DNA of 64,000 nt, from the NCBI GenBank assembly GCA_028101545.1, contig JAOHKZ010000002.1, forward strand, positions 44,645 through 108,644, in the 5' to 3' direction. Below the pieces are notes generated by a model. The model made no database searches and had not been told where the DNA came from. It saw only the letters and a program-made list of their open reading frames with translations. Of this stretch, positions 56,860 through 64,000 are shown one piece after another. The position numbers were made by a program, and so were the translations under genes. Within the stretch, counting starts at the first letter, position 1; the number at the start of each line of letters is the position of its first letter. This DNA is from Opitutales bacterium (GTDB lineage: Bacteria > Verrucomicrobiota > Verrucomicrobiia > Opitutales > Seribacteraceae).

Positions 56860-57246
56860 TTAACTGCGATTGATTTTTAAGCCATATGAAGAATTCTTGT
56901 AAGCATTCTTTAACATTCTAATCATTGGTTTTTGCTTAGTGGATTGAACTCCGTTATCTTTGGCTGTTTTATTCGAAGCCAATTTACGAAATGCTTCAGC
57001 ATTTCTTCTTTGGAGTTCTGTCACCTGGCTAATCAATTCCCCGGCATCTTTATTTGAGAATGGATCCTCTTGAATATTCTCTCTTGCATTAACTAATATT
57101 TGAAGGCTCTGTTCTTTTTTTGCTAAGATCGACTCAATGGTATCAAGATCCCTTGCTGCAATAGCCTGCGTTTCAGCGTGTAGTAGGTTTTCGTGAAGCT
57201 CCAATGCTTCTAGCAGCTTAACCCACTCATCGGATAAACTAGCCAT
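56860..57246 (-). CDS. FlgN-like flagellar chaperone (tentative)
   Basis: 128 residues, largely helical, with an Ala/Glu/Leu-rich core (LLEALELHENLLHAETQAI, LAKKEQSLQILVNARENIQE) and a short C-terminal basic region. No unique motif is visible; the call rests on the helical architecture and on position next to fliS and fliD. FlgN and FliT chaperones look alike at this level. It ends the flagellar operon, 13 bp after fliS. Confidence 0.6.
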   Translation of the reverse strand: MASLSDEWVKLLEALELHENLLHAETQAIAARDLDTIESILAKKEQSLQILVNARENIQEDPFSNKDAGELISQVTELQRRNAEAFRKLASNKTAKDNGVQSTKQKPMIRMLKNAYKNSSYGLKINRS

Positions 57247-57259
57247 AAATAGCTAGTAG

Positions 57260-57700
57260 TTAAGCCTTAAGTGATATGGAACCAGACTGCTGATCCCCGG
57301 AGGCAGAATTTTCAGGGTTTTGGTTAAGCATTTCTGACCAAGCATCCCTTAATTCAGTAATAACTTTTTCAGCTTCGTCTATTGTATCAGGTTCTTTTTT
57401 CAAATTTGCCTGTTGCAGTTGATGCATAACATAGTCGTACAATCGATAAAGCGTACCTGGTAACTCACCAGGAACAGACATATCTAAAGAGGACTGCAAC
57501 TCAGTCACAATATTTTGAGCCCTGATTAAATTATTATTAATATCTTCGTTTCTTTTGGTGAACTCTTCTTCTTCAAACGCTCTTTTGGCAGCTGTAGTGA
57601 AACGAAGACATCCATCAAAGAGCATTAGTACAAGTTTACCAGGACTTGCTGTTTGTACAGCTTGTGCTTTGTAAGAACGGGCTATTTTATCATACTGCAT
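57260..57700 (-). CDS. fliS: Flagellin export chaperone FliS
   Basis: 146 residues. QAVQTASPGKLVLMLFDGCL near residue 15 is the FliS signature, followed by helices (FEEEEFTKRNEDINNNLIRA, ELQSSLDMSVPGE). It keeps flagellin monomeric before export. It lies 18 bp downstream of the FlgM-like gene and precedes the FlgN-like gene, normal for a late flagellar block. Confidence 0.9.
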   Translation of the reverse strand: MQYDKIARSYKAQAVQTASPGKLVLMLFDGCLRFTTAAKRAFEEEEFTKRNEDINNNLIRAQNIVTELQSSLDMSVPGELPGTLYRLYDYVMHQLQQANLKKEPDTIDEAEKVITELRDAWSEMLNQNPENSASGDQQSGSISLKA

Positions 57701-57718
57701 AAATCTAACTTACAAAAT

Positions 57719-58009
57719 TTAACTAAAGTCTTCTGTGTTTAGTAATCTAATTGCAAGTTTATCAATGTCCGAATCATGAGGCCAATTTGGGTCACTCATC
57801 AAAAGTTGAGCTCTTTCTATTGCTTCAGGTCTAATATCTGAACTAGAATTGGCTATCCTGTCAGTTAGACTTGAAAGATCAGTAAGTGAAACCGAACCTG
57901 AAGGATAAGAACCATTAATTGATGACTTATCAACAACAGTGGAAGCTTTGCGTTTAGTTAACGCAATGTTATCAAAAGGATCTTTATTATTTCCTGAAAT
58001 CGCTTCCAT
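57719..58009 (-). CDS. FlgM-like anti-sigma-28 factor (tentative)
   Basis: 96 residues, disordered N-terminus rich in Ser/Asp, then IRPEAIERAQLLMSDPNWPH, DSDIDKLAIRLLNTEDF, similar to the C-terminal helical segment of FlgM (R-x-E-x-I ... I-x-K-L-A-x-x-L). The position next to fliS and fliD supports it. If real, it would hold the flagellar sigma factor until hook completion. The sequence similarity is modest. Confidence 0.55.
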   Translation of the reverse strand: MEAISGNNKDPFDNIALTKRKASTVVDKSSINGSYPSGSVSLTDLSSLTDRIANSSSDIRPEAIERAQLLMSDPNWPHDSDIDKLAIRLLNTEDFS

Positions 58010-58067
58010 AATTTAAACTAAGCTTATATTGTGCCATTTTTTTGAAAAAAGCAACACAATTTATTAA

Positions 58068-58727
58068 CTATCTTCGGGGTAATGTTTTGTAACAAGTAGA
58101 TGCTACATATTTTGTAAATATGCGCGGGGATTGTAACACGCTACCCGAAGTTTTTGCCGACAGGGCTCTAACCTGACTCGTTTCCTGGAATATTCCTGCT
58201 CCGACTATAACGCTGGCATGACCAGAATCAAATGTTTCATCTATTGCCCAAATAAAGTCACCGGATTTAATATCTACGAGTTTTGCTCTGACTCCTAATG
58301 ACATTGGTCGATATGGTCTGTAGGAATCTAAATCCACAAACAATACCCCATTAACACGAGTTTCTTCTTCTAATTTACGCAAAAAATTATCAGGTAAATT
58401 CTTGCTTGAGGAAAATCTTTCTTTCCCAAATAATACTTTCATTTCCTTGGGGTGGATTCGAATTGTTTCAAAGATCCTTTCTTGAACTAACTCTTGGTGA
58501 AATATATCATCTACATAGTTTAGAAGTTCGGAATTTGGGTCTTCATGGTAGCATGGTAGCACTGCGACCCGGTTGAAATAAGTGGGGATTCGTTCCGTTG
58601 GATATAAGTTTGTGGGAACGAAAGGTTCAGCTCTTGCTATTACTTTTTCCTCCTCAAATTTTCGACAACCTGCAAAATTAATTATTAATGCTAGGATAAT
58701 GATTGAATTAATAATGAGTTTCATCAT
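58068..58727 (-). CDS. Outer-membrane lipoprotein, flagellar-operon encoded, unknown
   Basis: 219 residues. The signal with lipobox IIILALIINFAGCRKFEE gives a lipidated Cys near residue 21. The mature part has RVAVLPCYHEDPNSELLNYV and VNGVLFVDLDSYRPYRPMS, resembling the alpha/beta fold of CsgG/FlgO-type lipoproteins. It starts with ATGA overlapping the fliD stop, so the two are translationally coupled. A part in the outer ring or cap export is plausible but not shown. Confidence 0.65.
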   Translation of the reverse strand: MMKLIINSIIILALIINFAGCRKFEEEKVIARAEPFVPTNLYPTERIPTYFNRVAVLPCYHEDPNSELLNYVDDIFHQELVQERIFETIRIHPKEMKVLFGKERFSSSKNLPDNFLRKLEEETRVNGVLFVDLDSYRPYRPMSLGVRAKLVDIKSGDFIWAIDETFDSGHASVIVGAGIFQETSQVRALSAKTSGSVLQSPRIFTKYVASTCYKTLPRR

Positions 58728-61700
58728 TTGCTTTTGAATGAGTTTTGTAATGTTTGCAATTGAGTATTCAGTTGAGATTGCATCTCTTCCATTCTCATGA
58801 ATCCCTCACTCAGGGTTTTCTCCCGTTGCTCAATATATCTTTCTAAGTCTTCTATTCTGTCGTCAATTCGCTTATTTTGAGACTTCACACTATCAATGTG
58901 CGCTTGGTATGCACCTTTATATCCTGTTTCGCTGTCACCAGTCAGAAAAGCGGATATGAAATCATCCAAAGCGTAGGATAATCCTTGAAATGTTCGATAG
59001 CTTGAAGAATTTGCGTCGTAAGCCGCTACATTTGCAATAAGGTCACCCACACTCGCATTTGTTGCGGTGGGACTATTAGGATTTTTGTTGTTTAAGGTCT
59101 TGGGATTTGAACTTAAATCAGAGGTAATTGCAGTTTTAGTAGATTCAACCTTTGCTTCTGCGAATAAAGCCTGCACCATCTCTGGTCTTTTATCTAGCTC
59201 TTCAATCAGCATTGCTGAATTTTTGACAAGTAGACGGTCGGAACCAATTCCAAAATCCAATCCAATGTCAGCCATCCTAAAAGAACTGTAAGCTGGGCTT
59301 GCATTAACCCAACTTGTGGAAGCGTGATCGTATTTATAGTATAGTTGTGGTTCGCCAGATGCATTGGTATTAGAATCATTTACGGCTCGAACTAAATAAC
59401 CATCATTGGAAGCATTCAGAGCAAGTTCGGATTTGATTTTATTAAGTTCAGAATTCGCATTCGCATTAATATTGGCTAAACTAGTTTCAGTCTGTGAGCT
59501 GATAACTAAATCTGCACCATCTGATGTTCTATCACTTGCAGAGTGAGGAGTGGAGTCACCAAAAATCACTTTCCTTAATTGGCTTCCAAGTCGACTAATT
59601 TCAATATTGCTCGAAAACCTACCGGCCGAAACATTATCCCCGTCATTCGTAACAGCTGTCAGACTACGGATGTAATCTTGTGCATCATTATATTCTTCAA
59701 CGAATTTATCTATGGATGTTTTTGCAGCAGTGGAGTCTTTTGCAACCGTAAAACTAGCCGTTTGACCAACAGACATCCTTGAAATGTCAAATGTGATCCC
59801 TTTGTAGCCATGGGTTGTATCATCAAAAGATGTTGTTGGACTGTAAATACTGACTAAACTGTCATTAACTGTAACTCTAGAGTTCGAACCCAATTCTTCC
59901 CGGATTACTCGACCAACTCCTTGTATGACTTGCCTCCACTCTGTGCTACTCGTAGAGGGAGTAGAGGTTGTGACCGAGCCGGAGCCAGGTATTGCTTGCC
60001 AGTAAGTTGTTTCTGCACCTACAGTATACTGAATGTAATCTCCATGGTTGTGACCACCAGCATAAGCGGTAAAGTCTGCAGCACTATTTGGGGCAGCTAA
60101 TCCCATGAGTTTAAGTATATCCCCTACCCCAGTGTTAGCTGAAAGTTTATCGTAACTGGTTGCTTCATGAAGTGTTATTCCCACAGCTCCCGGTTCTTTA
60201 TTTCTAACTACAAACCGATCCCCAACTGGGTCGTAGTACATATGGACATTAGCGTCTGAAGAGTTTACGCGATTAATTAGTGCAGCAACAGTATCATTAT
60301 TTACATCATAATCTATGCGCACTGCCCCCTCTCCTTCTCCAATAAAAAACGCGCCTTTTCCAGAAGCCAAACCTGAAGCAGCAGAACCTGCCCAACCATT
60401 AAAATTAGATGAGGCGATGGATACGGTTAAATCGACTGTTCCCAATGCCTGACTACTTTTGATAACGGTCTCACGCATAACTTCCCAATAAGGGGAAGAA
60501 TTTGCTGGCGTATCGACTGATACTTGATCCCAATAATCAGTATCCGTGTAGTAAACCTTTCTGGCATCGTTGATATTTGTGGCTATTAAATCCCACTCGT
60601 TTCCACCTGCTGCTGTTGTAGGATCCGATGTGGTGCCAGCTGCCCTTGATCGATAGAAGTTGTTATCGGACCCCATAACCACTTTATCTGCTGCGTATGT
60701 CCCCGCTGCCCAGCTGGCAATAGTTGCGGCATTACCAAGGGCACTCTCATTAGCATCATGGTCCCCAAAAGTTGCATTGTTCCCCGAATACCCTCGAACA
60801 TTTCCAATTTTTGACCATATTGAATAATCAGTTGCAGATGCGACAACACCAGAGGTTCCATTTGGATTAAACCTTTTCATTCCAGGTTTAATTAATTGCC
60901 AAAAGTTAGTATCTACATCGTCGTGTCTATTGGCATGTCCTATTTCATCCCAATATTGGCTGAATGTCGCTGCATTACCAGTGTCATTACTCGTTAATTC
61001 GGATGTAACATTTGTCCAGAAATTAGAAGTAGTTGCACTAGCACTTGTCAAGTCAGTCATATCAGAATCAACATCTGTCCACCAACTTGTTGAAGGGGCA
61101 CCAGCACTAAAGGCAGGGTCAGTCAGTTCTGCGGTTGCGCTAGACCAATAACTATTAGCAAGCGTTCCCCCCGTACCAACGTTTGAAAAATTAAATATGG
61201 TATCACCTGCAGGACCAGAAATATCGTCCCAAAATACATTTGCAGAAGCTGAACCATCTGGATTTGCTAAGTCGCTGGAAACATCATTCCACCAATTAGC
61301 ACTCGAACCCGCTCCAGTTAGAGTAGTAGCAGCTGTTGTAATATTCTCCCAAAAACCGTTATTAACACCCGAGGAAGGGCGATTGCCGGTACTCAACTTA
61401 GCTTTATTTGTGACCTCCTGCCAAATTGCAGATGATCCGCCAGGAATAGATCCTGCGTTCGGATCGGTCCCTTCGCTTTGCTCAAGCCAGTAGGTCGTAT
61501 TTGTTAAATCTTGTGGGTCAGTAGAGGTCGTCCAATAACCAGTTCCTGTACCAACGGTTGCTGTAGCATTAGCCCAATAATTTGCGATCCTAGCATGAGT
61601 TGGAGTTGTCAGGGTTACAGCTGCAGTGACATCATCCCACCAATCTGTTGCAGTGGCAGGGTCAGATGTTGTATATTTTTGCAGGAGAGCATTTCCGACG

Positions 61701-64000
61701 TTGTTAGCATGACTGTTTACAGTTTGAAGGTCAGCGCCAAGGTTAGTCCATCCTACACCACCACCGCCCGTGGGGTCTGATGTATTGCCCGCACCAGATG
61801 TGTTTTGATAAATAGCGTTATCTCCAGCAATGTAAACGAGCTCGTTTGCAGGAATAGTACCACCAGGCCAAGAACCGTGATAGTTTACCTTGAATTGAAA
61901 ATGATTATTAGCACTCTCTTTAACCACATTGTTTGCATTATTGTTTGCACCAGCTGTAAAAGCTGAAGAAATATTGTATTTAGGAGTGTAGTATGAAGCA
62001 CCTGACTTAATCGTGTCACCAAGCGTAGTTCCAACCGGAAAAGTTGTATCTGACCAAGAAGAAATACCTCCTAGATTTCCTTGTGATTCATAAAATGTAT
62101 TATTTCCGCTGTTATGAACAATGACACTTGCACCAACGGTTGGAGCATTACCTGTGGTGTGGTTCTGTACCGAAGACCAAAGATTAGAAGCTACTTTATA
62201 TTCTGTACCGGTATTAACAATATCATTTAGCGCATACTTGACAGCCGGAGTAGCGGAGTGAGTTGCAATTCCCGCTAACGCACCCTGTGCGACATACACT
62301 TTGCTGGATGCAGCACTTTGGTGAAGGGCTCTTTGGTTTGCACTTGCAGAATTAGTGTTAGCGTAACTTAAAGTCGTAGTTGCTGAAGTGTAATCTGCAA
62401 CCTGACTTAAAGCCTCGAAATACTTCTGGCTACCTGCATCATAAATAACAGTGCCTGCATTGTGATTGACCGACTTAACGTGTGTCAATGTACTATAATC
62501 GAGTACAGCCCTAAAAAATTCATTTCCAACTTTTGCAAAAGAAGGGTTACCCGAACCAATGGTGGCATCAAATCTGGTCACATCAGCACCTTGCGTATGG
62601 TTGTCAGTATTAGCCCAATATGCACCAGCTGAATAAAAGCTATTACTTGTACCATCCTCGACGACCCGATTGCCCAATTGAGCTGAGTTGGTAACATGAG
62701 AAGGCGTAGTCCCGGGATCAAAATGCTCATACAGATTACTTATCGCATGAGCTGCCAATGCACCCCCCGATCCAGAGTCTCTGAAATCGCCCTTTGCTTG
62801 ATAGAATTTATTGTCTCCGCCTGAGTTGTGGATAACAGTTCCTGAAGCCCATGAATTAACGGATGCTGCTCCTGTGTGGTTTCCAACACTATTCCACTGA
62901 CTGGAAGCTTTAAAGAAATCTTTTGCACCACCTTGCGTATCTTGAATGTAAGCGTCTTCAACCCAAAGTTTACCAAATCCATTAACACCTCCAACATTAC
63001 TTGTGTCTAATGCAAATAATTGATCCGCCGCAGGGTTCGCGGCATTTGCGGGATCCCATTGAGATGTGGCTTGATAAAATTTCTGACTCGCTCCTGAACC
63101 TAGCTGAACATAGTCATTTGCTACCCAATTAGTGTCGTCACCTGAACCAGCATGTGCGATGGCAGTTCCGGTTCCACCGACCTTATTGACTTTGTCCCAT
63201 TCCGCAGTTGTAGGTTTATAATAATTTGCCTGAGCGGTCGCGTCCCCTTGCTTGCCTACCACATACTTTTTTCCAGTAGCGTCGAAGGATGAATCATATA
63301 CTGTGTTATCAATATCTTTACCCAGGTGAGCATCCGCTGAATAACCAGATCCACTCTTAAACTCATACATTCGGCCCTTAATCCTAATTTTATTAGGAAT
63401 GTTGTTTGACCATTCTGCTGGAGTTGCAGTTGCGGTTGCAGCGATTCCGTTAGCTCCGGCAAATCGGTAGCCAATTCATCCCAATCTACGGTTGTTCCAA
63501 CATCTCTGTCAACTACTGCACGAAAAAAATTGCCTGCAGAACCTTGTACTATATCGCCAGCAGCAATTGCGGCTCCTGCAATACCTTCTGGATCAAATTT
63601 TGTTGTTACCGTATTGTGAAACCCAGCATCACTGAAGTTACCCTTGTAGTCAGAATGTGAACTAAGTGTGGTTAAGAGTTTAAAATGCTCGACCCCTTCC
63701 TTCAGGGTATCCCCAGCATTTGTAGATGGTGCTGCTACATTCCAAGACCCCAACCCGGCTAGTGTAGTACCGGCTTTCATTTCATAAACAAAACCGTTTC
63801 TGTAAACTTTATCTCCTGCGACATGGTCCGTGCCAGCCCCAATTGCATATTTTGGTTCGCTCGCAACTCTTTTGTAAACCACATTATTAAAAGCAGCATA
63901 AATCTTCGAGTCAGCAGATGTAAGTGATTCTTCATTATCATCCTGTCTTAACCACGAAAGTTTTGGACCATCGGTTAAAGCAGCACCTGTCGTATATACT
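58724..64000 (-). CDS. fliD: Giant flagellar cap protein FliD with tandem repeat insert; one frameshift; start beyond window
   Basis: At least ~1,755 residues are visible, against 450-700 for ordinary FliD. The C-terminal ~250 residues match FliD: ASFTVAKDSTAAKTSIDKFV, FVEEYNDAQDYIRSL, ADIGLDFGIGSDRLLVKNSA and a terminal coiled coil (DDRIEDLERYIEQREKTLSE). Mid-region D2/D3-like sequence is IDYDVNNDTVAALINRVNSS. The repeats upstream are listed separately. A break at ~63456-63459 is repaired by adding one G/C; the frame then runs to the window end (SWLRQDDNEES). It caps the filament and promotes flagellin assembly. The insert suggests an added adhesive role, which is inference. Confidence 0.8.
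60463..61650 (-). repeat. Tandem Trp-motif repeats in FliD (class B)
   Basis: About 17 short units of the form (W/Y/F)W-x2-(V/I)-(T/S)-x2-L, spaced 15-45 residues apart: DWWDDVTAAV, GFWENITTAA, NWWNDVSSDL, VFWDDISGPA, SWWTDVDSDM, NFWTNVTSEL, QYWDEIGHA and DYWDQVSVD among others. They alternate with Ser/Thr/Gly-rich linkers. The DNA between units is diverged, so duplication is not recent. Confidence 0.7.
61750..63900 (-). repeat. Tandem 'FYxA' hairpin repeats in FliD (class A)
   Basis: At least a dozen units of ~40-45 residues centred on a glycine turn and an aromatic strand: VIHNSGGDNKFYQAKGDF, VVEDGTSNSFYSAGAYW, VIYDAGSQKYFEALSQV, VIVHNSGNNTFYESQGNL and VQGSAGNFFRAVVDRD. The pattern (G-x-V-x2-x-G-x3-FY-x-A-x3-W) resembles CBM5/12-type or phage tail-fibre carbohydrate-binding hairpins. 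The array continues to the window edge across the frameshift. Confidence 0.65.

Noticed and set aside
58021..58036. Sigma-54-type promoter (TGGCAC, then GC 12 bp away) before the FlgM-like gene
   Set aside because: The spacing is right, but the predicted transcription start would fall on the ATG at 58009, leaving no leader. The -12 TT is also missing.
1..64000. CRISPR arrays, intact insertion sequences and rRNA genes
   Set aside because: No regularly spaced short repeats, transposase genes with terminal repeats or rRNA sequence were recognised. The repeated sequences in fliD are protein-level repeats and not spacer arrays.

Overview
The window looks like marine Verrucomicrobiota (Puniceicoccales/Opitutales-like). 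The evidence is a 51-residue 'small basic protein' typical of Verrucomicrobia and Chlamydiae (37146-37301), a DUF1501 plus planctomycete-type cytochrome (PSCyt/DUF1549/DUF1553) pair, sulfatase, DUF1080 and LamG proteins, many lipopolysaccharide genes and a flagellar block. The DNA is AT-rich, and most genes are on the minus strand.

Layout: (1) 1-11.28 kb is a recombination-scarred accessory region. It holds the front part of a large COG1205/YprA-like helicase running off the left edge, a cytidylyltransferase/CDP-alcohol phosphotransferase pair, a 927-residue kelch/Ig/LamG surface protein, truncated integrase, LamG and outer-membrane-protein remnants, an MFS transporter, and three copies of a roughly 40-bp sequence that is the 3' end of a tRNA or tmRNA. 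(2) 11.28-21.0 kb is an exported sulfated-glycan catabolic cluster: sulfatase, GH88/GH105-like hydrolase, FAD oxidoreductase with EF hands, DUF1501, PSCyt and esterase. (3) 21.1-25.0 kb is a sulfate-activation operon cysC-cysD-cysN plus a propeller-like protein. (4) 25.1-32.7 kb holds YceI, a Xer recombinase and a compact lipid operon (CrtI-like, FabZ-like, FabI-like, OleA-like, OleB-like) without OleC or OleD in the window. (5) 33-42 kb is mostly housekeeping: trmL, smpB, rpoZ, cutA, ftsH, tilS, serS. (6) 42.2-52.5 kb is a cell-surface polysaccharide/LPS region with heptosyltransferases, an LpxL-heptosyltransferase fusion, several glycosyltransferases, methyltransferases and a sulfotransferase. 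(7) 52.6-56.8 kb carries an HTH-metallo-beta-lactamase fusion, exbB/exbD and leuC/leuD. (8) 56.9-64 kb is flagellar (FlgN-like, FliS, FlgM-like, a lipoprotein) and ends in a giant repeat-filled FliD that runs off the right edge.

The parts fit together as follows. The sulfate-activation genes can supply PAPS to the sulfotransferase in the surface region. The catabolic cluster would strip sulfate and uronate units from external polysaccharide. The surface and flagellar loci both show adhesion-type expansion. Several genes are broken by apparent single-base losses, most of them in homopolymers, which suggests residual sequencing error rather than true gene death. The most novel-looking items are the giant FliD, the truncated Ole-type lipid operon with CrtI, and the tRNA/tmRNA-end repeat modules associated with LamG domains.
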